Positions 8,032-17,167 of a DNA stretch of 64,000 nt are shown here, piece after piece (position 1 is the stretch's first letter; every line of letters starts with the position of its first letter). The stretch is from an uncultured Saprospiraceae bacterium (GTDB lineage: Bacteria; Bacteroidota; Bacteroidia; Chitinophagales; Saprospiraceae), in assembly GCA_937997635.1 (NCBI GenBank), contig CALLFA010000008.1:26410-90409 (forward strand), read 5' to 3'. Both the position numbers and the translations under genes were made by a program. The notes under the pieces are model-generated. The model worked only from the letters and a program-made list of their open reading frames with translations, searched no databases and was not told the origin of the DNA.

Positions 8032-10167
8032 CTAATTCCTCTCGGGTTTAGGTAATAGAGCCTTTCTTGATAATCTCCATTTTTTCGTTTTCGGATCGGT
8101 GCCAATGATCTTTATTTTGATCATATCACCTTCGTTGAACAAACCTTCAAGCTTTTCAATTCTTGAGTGCGAGATTTCAGATATGTGAACCAATCCACCG
8201 CTGTTAGCGAAATCAACGAATAAGCCATAAGGTTTGATAGAAGCAATTTTAGCGTCATACTCTTCACCTTCTTTGACAGTATGAGCGATCTTTTTGATCT
8301 CTTTTACTGCAGCAGCCATGCCCTCCCCATCGGTAGCGAAGATATTGACTATACCTTTTTCATCCACTTCTTCGATTGAGATCGTCGTACCAGTTTCTTT
8401 TTGGATTTCTTGGATAACTTTACCTCCAGGCCCAATGATTGCACCGATAAATTCTTTCTCTACAATCATTTCTGTTACACGTGGAGCATGTGGTTTTAGA
8501 TCTTCAGCAGGCTCACTAATCGTTTTAGCCATTTCATTCAGAATGTGAATGCGACCTTCTTTTGCCTGCAACAATGCTTTTTCTAATGTATCGTAAGGTA
8601 AACCATCAATTTTAATGTCCATTTGACAACCAGTAATACCATTCACTGTACCGGTTACTTTAAAGTCCATATCGCCTATTGCATCCTCATCACCAAGGAT
8701 ATCGGACAAAATAGCAGATCTTGTCCCGTCAGAGATCATACCCATAGCAATTCCAGATACCGGAGCTTTTATTTTAATACCCGCATCCAGTAACGACAAT
8801 GAACCTGCGCAAACAGTTGCCATTGAAGACGAACCATTTGATTCTAGAATGTCAGAAACTATTCTAAGCGTGTATGGATTATCATCTGGCAATACTTGCT
8901 TTAGTGATCGACTGGCTAGGTTTGCGTGTCCAACTTCTCTTCTACCAGGACCTCTCATCGGCTTGATCTCACCTACAGATAGCGCTGGGAAATTATAATG
9001 CAAGATGAATCGCTCTGTGTAATTTTCCAAAGCGTTGTCTATCATCTGCTCATCTCTCTTCGTACCAAGTGTCAGTGATGCTAAGGCTTGTGTTTCACCT
9101 CTATTGAAGATTGCACTACCGTGTGTTGAAGGCAAGTAATTGACTTCCGTCCAAATAGGTCTTACTGTATCAAAGCTTCTTCCATCGAGTCTCACACTTT
9201 CACTCAAGACCATTTCTCGAATTGTCTCTTTCTTTAATTTTTCTAGGTGTTTTTTAGCTTCATCACCTTTTTCAGCAAGATACTCCTCACCCATCTCTTC
9301 TAGCAAGCTTGCTTTCAACTCTTCGCCTACTTTTTTAAACGCATCTTTTCTATCTGCTTTATTATGTGCTCCTCTTGCAACAGTAAGTATTTTGTCGTGA
9401 CAAAGTGATTTTACTTTAGCTTTTAACTCCTCATCAATTTCTACTACCGCCAATTCTCTTTTGACTGTTGCTTTCTCCCCTACTTTCTGTGCTAAATCTA
9501 ATTGTGCTTGACACTGTACCTTAATTGCTTCGTGTCCTACTTTGATTGCCTCGATTAATTCTTGTTCACTGCACTCTTGTGCTTCACCTTCTACCATCAT
9601 TACATTTTCTAAAGTGGCCGCCACGACGATCTCCATTGTTGACTCCTCCATCGCTGATTTTGCTGGATTCACAACATACTCACCATTGATTTTAGCTACT
9701 CTCACTTCAGATATAGGTCCAGCCCAAGGAATGTTTGATACAGACAACGCTGTTGATGCAGCCAAAGCGGTGTAGGCATCAGGCAATACGTCTAGGTCTG
9801 CTGAGATCAGGTTGATGATTACTTGAGTATCATTCATATAACCATCTGGGAACAAAGGTCTTATGGCTCTATCAACCAGTCTTGATGTCAAAATCTCATA
9901 ATCAGATAATCTAGCTTCTCTTCTAAAGAAGTTACCTGGAATTCTACCTGCAGAGGCAAATTTTTCTTGATAATCAACAGAAAGAGGGAAAAACGGCTGT
10001 CCTTCTCTGGCTTCCATTGCCGAAACAACAGATGCGAATAACATTGTATTTCCAACTTTAACCACACATGATCCATGCGCTTGTGTTGCTAGCTTACCAG
10101 TCTCAAGAACAACCTCTTGACCATCTGGTAGATTGAATGACACTGTTGTGCCGACTTGTGAACCCAT
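8032..10167 (-). CDS. pnp: Polyribonucleotide nucleotidyltransferase (PNPase)
   Basis: A 711-aa enzyme of normal length that degrades RNA 3'-5' by phosphorolysis, working as a trimer. The order is a first RNase PH domain (about 10-230), an all-helical linker, and a second RNase PH domain with the catalytic core (about 315-545). A KH domain follows (IIGPGGKVIQEIQKETG, about 575-590), then an S1 domain (about 630-700) ending in RLSRKALL. It follows rpsO on the same strand with a 90-bp gap, the classical rpsO-pnp arrangement. In other bacteria this pair is regulated by S15 and by PNPase autocontrol. Nothing unusual is seen in the protein. Confidence 0.97.
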   Translation of the reverse strand: MGSQVGTTVSFNLPDGQEVVLETGKLATQAHGSCVVKVGNTMLFASVVSAMEAREGQPFFPLSVDYQEKFASAGRIPGNFFRREARLSDYEILTSRLVDRAIRPLFPDGYMNDTQVIINLISADLDVLPDAYTALAASTALSVSNIPWAGPISEVRVAKINGEYVVNPAKSAMEESTMEIVVAATLENVMMVEGEAQECSEQELIEAIKVGHEAIKVQCQAQLDLAQKVGEKATVKRELAVVEIDEELKAKVKSLCHDKILTVARGAHNKADRKDAFKKVGEELKASLLEEMGEEYLAEKGDEAKKHLEKLKKETIREMVLSESVRLDGRSFDTVRPIWTEVNYLPSTHGSAIFNRGETQALASLTLGTKRDEQMIDNALENYTERFILHYNFPALSVGEIKPMRGPGRREVGHANLASRSLKQVLPDDNPYTLRIVSDILESNGSSSMATVCAGSLSLLDAGIKIKAPVSGIAMGMISDGTRSAILSDILGDEDAIGDMDFKVTGTVNGITGCQMDIKIDGLPYDTLEKALLQAKEGRIHILNEMAKTISEPAEDLKPHAPRVTEMIVEKEFIGAIIGPGGKVIQEIQKETGTTISIEEVDEKGIVNIFATDGEGMAAAVKEIKKIAHTVKEGEEYDAKIASIKPYGLFVDFANSGGLVHISEISHSRIEKLEGLFNEGDMIKIKIIGTDPKTKKWRLSRKALLPKPERN

Positions 10168-10257
10168 ATTATATGCTTTAACCTAAGCTGCACAGACTAT
10201 GGCGTCTACATGCAACATTGGTATTTCGTTTGAAAAAGAGAGATTAGTAGAGACTTC

Positions 10258-10551
10258 TTAATTATTATCTACTGATGACTTTCTTATTTCTAATTTTTCT
10301 ATCAAATCTCTGTACTTCTGAATGTCTTTTGAAGCTAGATATTGTAGTAATCTTTTTCTTTTACCTACTAAAGTTAAAAGTGTGCGTTTGCAGGAATAAT
10401 CTTTCTTATTTCGAGCCAAATGTTCTGAAAGACTTGAAATTCTATAGGTAAAAAGAGCTATTTGCCCTTCTATTGAGCCAGTGTTTTCCTTACTGCCTCC
10501 GTGTTCTGAGAAAATTTCTTCTTTTTTCTCGTTTGTTAAATATGCTGCCAT
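10258..10551 (-). CDS. rpsO: 30S ribosomal protein S15
   Basis: A 97-aa protein with the S15 signature: NTGSIEGQIALFTYRISSLSEHL followed by KDYSCKRTLLTLVGKRKRLLQYL, where the HxxxxKKDYSxxRxL core contacts 16S rRNA. It binds the central domain of 16S rRNA early in small-subunit assembly. The length is slightly above the usual 88-90 aa because of the C-terminal tail. It lies directly upstream of pnp and is probably co-transcribed with it. The residue Cys in YSCKR is an uncommon replacement at a usually Gly/Arg site. Confidence 0.96.
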   Translation of the reverse strand: MAAYLTNEKKEEIFSEHGGSKENTGSIEGQIALFTYRISSLSEHLARNKKDYSCKRTLLTLVGKRKRLLQYLASKDIQKYRDLIEKLEIRKSSVDNN

Positions 10552-10667
10552 ATGTTTTAAAATTTACCAAAAAGGATTACGAAAATACGATTTTAGCGAG
10601 TGCGAATGTACGACCAATTAGGCAATAAGCAAAGTTTGCACCTTTATAATTGTATAAAGAATTCGTC

Positions 10668-11423
10668 TCAGGATTTCGCTTGATTCCATAAGGCGTCCAT
10701 CTCTTCCAGTGTCATTTCAGTCAAATCCTTAGGTGCATGAGCTTCGATGTATTCAAATCTAGATTTAAACTTCTTATTCACTTTTTCCAAGGCTGTTTCA
10801 GGGTCTACTTTCAAGAATCTAGCGTAATTGACCAATGAAAAGAGGACATCTCCAAATTCTTCTTCAATTCTGGACTGATCGTCCTGGCCTTCAACGACTT
10901 CCCTGAGTTCTTGCATTTCTTCTTCTACCTTATCCCAGACTTGCTCCTTATTCTCCCATTCAAAGCCTACTTGTTTTGTTTTATCTTGCATTCGATAAGC
11001 TTTCACAATCGCTGGAAGTGAGTTTGGTACTCCAGACAAAATTGATTTCTTACCTTCTGATTTTTTGATTTGCTCCCAATTGCGTTTGACATCATCTTCG
11101 CCGTTGACAGATACATCGCCGTAAATGTGCGGGTGTCTACGGATCAGTTTCTCATTAACGGATTCCAATGCATCAGCGATATTGAATTGGCCTTTCTCAT
11201 CAGCTATTTTGCTGTAAAACACCATATGCAATAAAATATCTCCTATTTCTTCTTTAATCTCCGGAACATCATTCTCTAAAAGAGCATCTGCCAACTCATA
11301 GGTTTCTTCTATCGTTAGATTTCGGAGTGATTCGTTGGTCTGTACTCGATCCCATGGACATTCCGTACGAAGTGTATCCATGATGTCTAAAAGTCGTTGA
11401 AATTCCTTTAGTCTTTTATCCAT
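10668..11423 (-). CDS. mazG: Nucleoside triphosphate pyrophosphohydrolase MazG
   Basis: A 251-aa two-domain MazG. The first all-alpha NTP-PPase domain (about 10-110) has the metal-binding EExxE/ExxD motifs (IEETYELADAL, EEIGDILLHMVFYS). The second (about 130-245) has EEEFGDVLFSLVNYARFL. It hydrolyses nucleoside triphosphates to monophosphates and pyrophosphate and is thought to clean the nucleotide pool and modulate alarmone levels. The start at MDKRLKEFQRL gives the standard N-terminus (LLDIMDTLRTECPWD). It is upstream of rpsO on the same strand with a 116-bp gap and diverges from the small membrane protein at 11475. Confidence 0.95.
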   Translation of the reverse strand: MDKRLKEFQRLLDIMDTLRTECPWDRVQTNESLRNLTIEETYELADALLENDVPEIKEEIGDILLHMVFYSKIADEKGQFNIADALESVNEKLIRRHPHIYGDVSVNGEDDVKRNWEQIKKSEGKKSILSGVPNSLPAIVKAYRMQDKTKQVGFEWENKEQVWDKVEEEMQELREVVEGQDDQSRIEEEFGDVLFSLVNYARFLKVDPETALEKVNKKFKSRFEYIEAHAPKDLTEMTLEEMDALWNQAKS

Positions 11424-11474
11424 TGTAAAACTTAAGCTACATTTGTGGTGTTAAATATATCAATAAACAATACT

Positions 11475-11699
11475 ATGACTCAGTTCTTGACATTATTCAT
11501 CATCATCCTTGTGGTATTTGGAATATCCTTTATCCTCATTAACTTGAGACAAGTCGTTACTGGACAAGACTTTAGGGGTACTTGTGCGTCAAATAATCCA
11601 ATGCTGAAAAATGAAATTGGCGAGTGTGGCGTTTGTGGTAAAAAGGCAGATGAAGACTGCAAGATGCCAGAATCTGAACTTCAGAATTTGAAAGGTTGA
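11475..11699 (+). CDS. Small membrane protein with Cys cluster
   Basis: The best start is the ATG at 11475, which gives 74 residues: a transmembrane segment (FLTLFIIILVVFGISFILI) followed by a Cys-containing tail. The tail holds four cysteines arranged GTC, GECGVCGK and EDC. Topology and Cys spacing recall NqrM/DUF539-type small proteins, which carry a membrane helix and clustered cysteines and help assemble the Na+-NADH:quinone oxidoreductase. That likeness is from memory and is not secure. A metal or Fe-S role for the cysteines is an inference. It diverges from mazG. Confidence 0.7.
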   Translation: MTQFLTLFIIILVVFGISFILINLRQVVTGQDFRGTCASNNPMLKNEIGECGVCGKKADEDCKMPESELQNLKG

Positions 11700-11730
11700 T
11701 CTTTACCGACTTATTTTTGAGGCCTTTGAT

Positions 11731-11859
11731 TTATTTTTTAGACAATTGAGCAGTTAAACTCATCATTAGACTAATAACTAAAAATCCTCCCGCAACATAC
11801 AATACTAACATGGTGTCAAAACTTCGTTTCTGGAATGTCTCAAATATGGGATAAATCAT
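11731..11859 (-). CDS. Possible 42-aa single-pass membrane peptide
   Basis: On the minus strand, ATG at 11857-11859 opens a 42-codon frame ending in TAA at 11731-11733. The peptide starts MIYPIFETFQKRSFD and continues with an uninterrupted hydrophobic helix (MLVLYVAGGFLVISLMM) and a Lys-Lys end. This composition, basic before and after one membrane helix, is what a real small membrane protein looks like. The frame fills an otherwise empty 330-bp stretch. It converges with the Cys-cluster membrane protein. No family is recognised; conservation in relatives would decide. Confidence 0.5.
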   Translation of the reverse strand: MIYPIFETFQKRSFDTMLVLYVAGGFLVISLMMSLTAQLSKK

Positions 11860-12027
11860 TCAGATTTTTAAACTTTCTTATATATATTTCTTTTATTAAT
11901 ACTTATTCACTTTAACAAGACAAAAAATATATTTTTTCGAAAAAAAAGTGACTTTTGTTCATTGAGTTAAATGACGGTATACAAAGCTCTTTCTATTGAA
12001 AAACTATCCACTATATTTAATGCTTTA

Positions 12028-14541
12028 ATGAGAATTATGATCAGAATAATCTATATAACAACATTGCTACTCGTATCAGCGACAACCTGGTCTCAACAGC
12101 CAGAAAAGTTAAACAGTGCAGAAATATATCACGAAATTCAAAAGCTTCAGTTTTTGGGTTCTGCTCTTTATGTCGCTGCTCATCCAGATGATGAGAATAC
12201 AAGGCTTATTGCCTATCTCGCTAACGAGCTGAAAGCAAACACCGCTTATTTATCTTTGACACGCGGAGGTGGAGGTCAAAACTTGATCGGCACAGAATTG
12301 GCCGATCAACTTGGTGTACTTCGAACTCAAGAATTATTGGCAGCTAGGCGGACCGATGGTGGTCAACAAATGTTCTCCAGAGCCATTGATTTTGGATACT
12401 CCAAACATCCAGATGAAACCTTATCCATTTGGAATAAAGATAAAGTCCTTTCCGATGTGGTCTGGGCTATCCGAAAACACAAACCAGACATCATCGTCAA
12501 TCGCTTTGATCATCGCACACCAGGCAGGACTCATGGACATCACACTAGTTCAGCAATGCTCTCTGTTGAAGCATTTGACATTGTCAACAATAAGAGGACT
12601 TATCCAGACCAATTGGACTTTGTTGAACCGTGGCAACCAAAGCGCATGTTTTTCAATACCTCTTGGTGGTTTTATGGCAGTAGAGATAAATTTGCAGAAG
12701 CAGACAAATCAAATTTGATGAGTTTAGATGTGGGCACCTACTACCCTGTTCTGGGTAAGTCCAATAATGAAATTGCCGCAGCCAGTAGAAGTATGCACAA
12801 GTGCCAAGGATTTGGATCCACTGGTACAAGAGGATCTGAATTAGAATATTTAGAAATCATTAAAGGAGATATGCCTGCTGATAAACAAAATCTCTTTGCT
12901 GGAATCAATACGACATGGACAAGAGTTAAAGGTGGTGAAGAGATCGGTAAACATTTGGAGAAAATCGAACAGGAGTTTAATCTAGCTAACCCAGCTGCAA
13001 GCGTATCAGACCTCATGACTGTAAGAGACATGATCTCAAAGCTTGAAGACGGTCATTGGAAATCCATAAAACTTGCAGACTTAGACCAAGTGATAAAAGC
13101 TTGTTTGGGCTTATATGCGGAAGTAAAGACTGAAGATCATAGTGCGATTCCTGGACAAACGGTAAACATTGAAATAGAAGCTCTCAACAGATCTGATGTG
13201 CCAGTCCATTTCAATTCATTGACATTCATATCTGCTATGGGTGATACCATCATTAATACTTCCCTTACGGAGAATGAAGGCTTGAAACTATTTAAGCAGT
13301 TGACAATTCCAGCAGATGCAACCGTAAGTTCGCCTTATTGGCTGAAAGAAAAATCGTCGTTGGGAATTTATACTGTTGAGGATAGGTCATTAATTGGACT
13401 GCCAGAAAATTCAGCATCTGTCCATGCTACGTTCGCATTTGATGTAGATGGTAGAGAATTCCCATTAACTGTTCCAGTTGTTTTCAAAAAAAATGACCCT
13501 GTCGATGGTGAAGTGTATCAACCATTTAATATCGTACCAGAAGCCTCGGTCTCCTTGAGTGATAAAGTGTACATATTTAATTCAAGTGAGCCTAAATCCA
13601 TTAAAGTGAGCGTCAAGGCACATAAAGACAACCTAGAAGGAAAATTAGAGTTGTGTCATCCTAGTGATTGGTCAGTGTCACCAGAATCCGTAGACATCTC
13701 TTTAGCAAATAAAGGGATGGATCAGACGATCGAATTCATACTTACGCCACCAGATACACAGTCCGTACAATTTATCGTGCCTCTACTTACCGTTGGTGAA
13801 GCAGCTTATACAAATGATCTTTTGATTGTGGATTATAATCACATTCCAATGCAAGCAACAGTCAAAGATGCTTCTTCTAGAGTGGTACGGTTGGAAATAG
13901 AGAAGAAAGGTGAACGAGTAGGTTACATAATGGGAGCAGGTGATGAAGTCCACACAGGTCTCAAGCAAATTGGCTATGATGTTGATTTAATTACGCCACA
14001 GCAAATATCAGCAGATATACTTCATCAATACGATGCCATAGTCACGGGAATTAGAGCTTACAACACATTGGACGACATTAAATTCAAACAAGACATTTTA
14101 TTAGAGTATGTTGAAAATGGAGGTAATTTAATTATCCAATACAATACATCACGCCGATTTAATTTACCGAATATTGGACCATACCCACTAAAATTATCAC
14201 GAGATAGAGTGACGGATGAGACAGCCGAAATCAGATTTTTAGCTAAAGATCATCCAGTATTGAATACCCCAAATAAAATCACAGAAGCTGATTTTGACCA
14301 TTGGGTACAAGAAAGAGGATTGTATTTTCCTGGAGAATGGGATGAAGCTTACACGCCTATTTTTTCTATGAATGATAAGGGCGAAGATGAAAAACACGGC
14401 TCCATGCTAATCGCACAATATGGTAAGGGGAATTACATCTATACGGGCATTTCTTTTTTTAGAGAAATACCATTCGGTGTCCCAGGCGCATATCGTCTCT
14501 TGGCCAATATGATATCTTTGGATAAAAATGTACGACCATGA
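12028..14541 (+). CDS. Large exported PIG-L (LmbE-like) deacetylase
   Basis: The start at 12028 (or 12037) gives a proper signal peptide (IIYITTLLLVSATTWSQ). The more distant ATG at 11971 adds 19 residues ahead of the signal and is less likely. The mature protein (about 815 aa) begins with a PIG-L zinc deacetylase domain carrying the metal motif AAHPDDEN and a second His site in GRTHGHHTSS. The substrate group is N-acetyl-sugar derivatives. Middle beta-sandwich modules follow. A C-terminal region (GYIMGAGDEVHTGLKQIGYDV ... GIRAYNT ... YVENGGNLIIQY) resembles ThuA/glutamine-amidotransferase-like folds. It overlaps the next small frame (ATGA) and is followed by a sodium symporter, suggesting release and uptake of a small sugar-like compound. 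Confidence 0.85.
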   Translation: MRIMIRIIYITTLLLVSATTWSQQPEKLNSAEIYHEIQKLQFLGSALYVAAHPDDENTRLIAYLANELKANTAYLSLTRGGGGQNLIGTELADQLGVLRTQELLAARRTDGGQQMFSRAIDFGYSKHPDETLSIWNKDKVLSDVVWAIRKHKPDIIVNRFDHRTPGRTHGHHTSSAMLSVEAFDIVNNKRTYPDQLDFVEPWQPKRMFFNTSWWFYGSRDKFAEADKSNLMSLDVGTYYPVLGKSNNEIAAASRSMHKCQGFGSTGTRGSELEYLEIIKGDMPADKQNLFAGINTTWTRVKGGEEIGKHLEKIEQEFNLANPAASVSDLMTVRDMISKLEDGHWKSIKLADLDQVIKACLGLYAEVKTEDHSAIPGQTVNIEIEALNRSDVPVHFNSLTFISAMGDTIINTSLTENEGLKLFKQLTIPADATVSSPYWLKEKSSLGIYTVEDRSLIGLPENSASVHATFAFDVDGREFPLTVPVVFKKNDPVDGEVYQPFNIVPEASVSLSDKVYIFNSSEPKSIKVSVKAHKDNLEGKLELCHPSDWSVSPESVDISLANKGMDQTIEFILTPPDTQSVQFIVPLLTVGEAAYTNDLLIVDYNHIPMQATVKDASSRVVRLEIEKKGERVGYIMGAGDEVHTGLKQIGYDVDLITPQQISADILHQYDAIVTGIRAYNTLDDIKFKQDILLEYVENGGNLIIQYNTSRRFNLPNIGPYPLKLSRDRVTDETAEIRFLAKDHPVLNTPNKITEADFDHWVQERGLYFPGEWDEAYTPIFSMNDKGEDEKHGSMLIAQYGKGNYIYTGISFFREIPFGVPGAYRLLANMISLDKNVRP

Positions 14542-14648
14542 AAGAAGACTCCTCCAGTTGGAAAAACTGGTATATTTTAATTGTCATTTTTAATTTGATA
14601 TTTATTACAATTATCTATCAATATTTTTCATCTATAAACAACCTGTAA
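14538..14648 (+). CDS. 36-aa membrane peptide between PIG-L and symporter genes
   Basis: ATG at 14538 overlaps the stop of the PIG-L gene (ATGA). The frame ends with TAA at 14646-14648, directly abutting the ATG of the symporter (TAAATG). The 36 residues start MKEDSSSWKNW and form one hydrophobic helix (YILIVIFNLIFITIIY) before a short polar end. Coupling on both sides with no spare base is strong evidence that it is translated as part of this operon. Small helices encoded next to solute:sodium symporters are known in other groups (for example the DUF485/YjcH and DUF997/YhdT types), so a symporter accessory subunit is the likeliest role, though no homology to those is claimed. Confidence 0.7.
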   Translation: MKEDSSSWKNWYILIVIFNLIFITIIYQYFSSINNL

Positions 14649-16343
14649 ATGTCCGTAGTTGATTGGATCGTAATGAGTGTCACTATGGTTGCCATTATAG
14701 GTTATGGTATATGGCGCACAAAGGGAAGTGAGAATATAGAAGAATTTTTACTCGGTGGTAACGAAGCAAAATGGTGGACCATTGGCTTATCAGTAATGGC
14801 GACACAAGCAAGTGCGATTACATTTTTATCCACACCAGGTTTAGCATATCAAACTGGGCTAGAATTTTTACAATTTTATTTGATGCTGCCGTTAGCATTA
14901 ATCATTATTTGCATCACTTTTATTCCACTGTATTATAGATTAAAAGTCTATACAGCTTACGAATTTTTGGAGAAAAGATTCGATGTAAAAACAAGAACAC
15001 TCACCTCTAGTCTATTTTTAATCCAACGTGGATTGGCTGCTGGCATTACAATTTACGCACCAGCAATCATCATCTCTTCAGTCATGGGGTGGAATTTGAA
15101 CATCACGACAATATTTATTGGTATTATCGCCATTGCGTATACGGTATCTGGAGGCACTAAAGCGGTACACGTCACGCACAAACTCCAGATGATCACCATT
15201 TTCATAGGCTTGATCATCATATTTATTTTATTAATGAATTATTTGCCTGACGAATACTCATTTAAAGAGATGATGTATATCGCTTCAGCAAGTGACAAAC
15301 TAGAAATCATTGATTGGTCGTGGGACATTAAAGACAGGTACAATATCTATTCTACTTTAGCTGCTTTATTTTTATTCTTGTCATATTTTGGTACCGATCA
15401 AAGTCAAGTTCAGCGATATATTTCAGGCCAGTCTGTACAACACAGCCGACTAGGTTTGATTTTTAATGCCTTATTTAAAGTCCCATTACAATTCTTTATT
15501 TTATTACTAGGTCTATTAGTCTTTATCTTTTATCAATTCAATCAAGCGCCTATTCACTTTAATGAGACTTTAATTGAAAAGGTAGAAAACTCCAACTATA
15601 GTCAAGAATTAGAACCTATCAACCGTGAGTACAATGCAAATTTCAAACAGCGAAAAGAAACAAGTGCCTTATTAATCGCACAAATAAGAGAAAACAATCC
15701 AGCAAAAACAAATACAAGCACTGTTCTGAATAGCATTATTGAACAAGAAAAAAACATCAGAGTTCGCGCGAAAGAAGTCATAGCCAAAGTTGATACAAAA
15801 GCTGAAGTCAATGACAAAGATTATGTCTTTATCAATTTCATTTTAAATTATTTACCCAAAGGCCTAGTGGGCTTATTATTAGCAGCCATTTTCTTTGCGG
15901 CTATGTCATCGACTGCTTCTGAATTAAATGCATTGGCATCAACAAGCACAGTCGACATTCATAAACGATTACTTAACAAAGATGCCACCGAACAACACTA
16001 TTTAAATGCATCAAAAGGCTGGACATTATTTTGGGGATTATTTGCCATATTATTTGCGAGTGTAGGCACTCTATTTGAAAGCTTGATAGAATTTGTCAAT
16101 ATTATTGGCTCTTTATTTTATGGCACTATACTCGGTATATTTTTAGTTGCCTTTTATTTTAAACATGTTAAGGGGAACGCTGTATTTATTGCAGCTATTA
16201 TTACAGAAATAATTGTAATTATAATCTTTTGGCTAGACATTGTAAGTTATCTGTGGTTAAATTTAATTGGTGCTTTAGGGGTAATCTTTTTAGCGTTAAT
16301 TCTAAATCTATTCTTTAATAATAAATCCGAGCTTAAGCATTAA
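14649..16343 (+). CDS. Sodium:solute symporter (SSS family)
   Basis: A 564-aa inner-membrane transporter of the SSSF/SGLT family, with about 13 membrane helices. The family core is visible: GGNEAKWWTIGLSVMATQAS near residue 36, YTVSGGTKAVHVTH (about 180), FLSYFGTDQSQVQRYI (about 245) and FFAAMSSTASELNALASTSTVDI (about 418). A soluble, charged loop of about 90 residues (about 300-390) interrupts the helices after TM8, longer than in sugar symporters. Together with the upstream PIG-L enzyme and the 36-aa peptide it forms a tight cluster, so it probably imports the deacetylase product or a related sugar or amino-sugar with Na+. Confidence 0.9.
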   Translation: MSVVDWIVMSVTMVAIIGYGIWRTKGSENIEEFLLGGNEAKWWTIGLSVMATQASAITFLSTPGLAYQTGLEFLQFYLMLPLALIIICITFIPLYYRLKVYTAYEFLEKRFDVKTRTLTSSLFLIQRGLAAGITIYAPAIIISSVMGWNLNITTIFIGIIAIAYTVSGGTKAVHVTHKLQMITIFIGLIIIFILLMNYLPDEYSFKEMMYIASASDKLEIIDWSWDIKDRYNIYSTLAALFLFLSYFGTDQSQVQRYISGQSVQHSRLGLIFNALFKVPLQFFILLLGLLVFIFYQFNQAPIHFNETLIEKVENSNYSQELEPINREYNANFKQRKETSALLIAQIRENNPAKTNTSTVLNSIIEQEKNIRVRAKEVIAKVDTKAEVNDKDYVFINFILNYLPKGLVGLLLAAIFFAAMSSTASELNALASTSTVDIHKRLLNKDATEQHYLNASKGWTLFWGLFAILFASVGTLFESLIEFVNIIGSLFYGTILGIFLVAFYFKHVKGNAVFIAAIITEIIVIIIFWLDIVSYLWLNLIGALGVIFLALILNLFFNNKSELKH

Positions 16344-16380
16344 TTCCAAAACACAAAACACTGTAACCTTAAAAGCGGAT

Positions 16381-17157
16381 GTGTCAGGATCTGGCACACC
16401 TCTATTGTTACTCCACGGTTTTCCTGATTCTCGGAAGATGTGGCATACGATAAGCCCATTATTTACAGCCAATAATTACAAAGTCATTGCACCTGATTTA
16501 CGTGGCTATGGAGACTCCCCTATGCCTATAAAAAAAGCTGATTACAAAGTCGATTTAATTGTAGCAGACCTGGTCGAGTTACTCAAAGCGCACAACATTA
16601 CAGAACCCATTTGTTTGATGGGCCACGATTGGGGATCTGTGATCGCTTGGTGTTTTGCGCTGGCACACCCCGATTTAGTCCAGCGTGTCGTGGCTCTGTC
16701 TGTGGGTCATCCTAAAGCCTATGCACGAGCAGGTTGGAAGCAGAAAATAAAGGGCTTGTATGTACTCGGATTTCAATTTACTTTGTTGGCAGAATACGTA
16801 CTTAAGAAAAATGATTTTCATCGTTTGAGGAAATGGGCTAAACAACACCCAGAGATCGAAACTAGTATACAATACATGTCGAGACCAGGAAGACTGACAG
16901 CTGGACTGAATTATTATCGAAGTAATTTGGTTTCTGCATTCACCAATCCTTGGCCGAAATGTAGAGTTCCTGTCTTAGGTATTTGGAGTAGTGAAGATTC
17001 TGTTTTGACAGAAGATCAAATGACAGATTCTGAACGATATATGGATGCACAATGGAAATTTATGCGGATAGATAATGTTGGGCATTGGATACCATTGGAA
17101 GCTCCTAAAAAATTATTTGAAATTGCGCACAATTGGTTTGAAATCCAAGTTGAGTAA
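16381..17157 (+). CDS. Alpha/beta hydrolase, epoxide hydrolase-like
   Basis: A 258-aa (or slightly longer) alpha/beta-fold hydrolase. HGFPDS carries the oxyanion-hole motif, and GHDWGS contains an Asp nucleophile as in epoxide hydrolases and haloalkane dehalogenases rather than a Ser. A general acid near SEDSVL and the catalytic His in VGHWIPLE complete the triad. The only standard start is GTG at 16381, which cuts off the usual first beta strand. The frame continues upstream to 16306 and encodes a plausible N-terminus (NTVTLKADV), so initiation at a rare codon such as ATT 16339 is possible. It follows the symporter gene closely and may belong to the same operon. Confidence 0.82.
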   Translation: MSGSGTPLLLLHGFPDSRKMWHTISPLFTANNYKVIAPDLRGYGDSPMPIKKADYKVDLIVADLVELLKAHNITEPICLMGHDWGSVIAWCFALAHPDLVQRVVALSVGHPKAYARAGWKQKIKGLYVLGFQFTLLAEYVLKKNDFHRLRKWAKQHPEIETSIQYMSRPGRLTAGLNYYRSNLVSAFTNPWPKCRVPVLGIWSSEDSVLTEDQMTDSERYMDAQWKFMRIDNVGHWIPLEAPKKLFEIAHNWFEIQVE

Positions 17158-17167
17158 AGCTAATCAA

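Noticed and set aside
11475..11699. Naming the Cys-cluster membrane protein as NqrM
   Set aside because: Only topology and Cys content agree, and no nqr genes are nearby, so no symbol was given.
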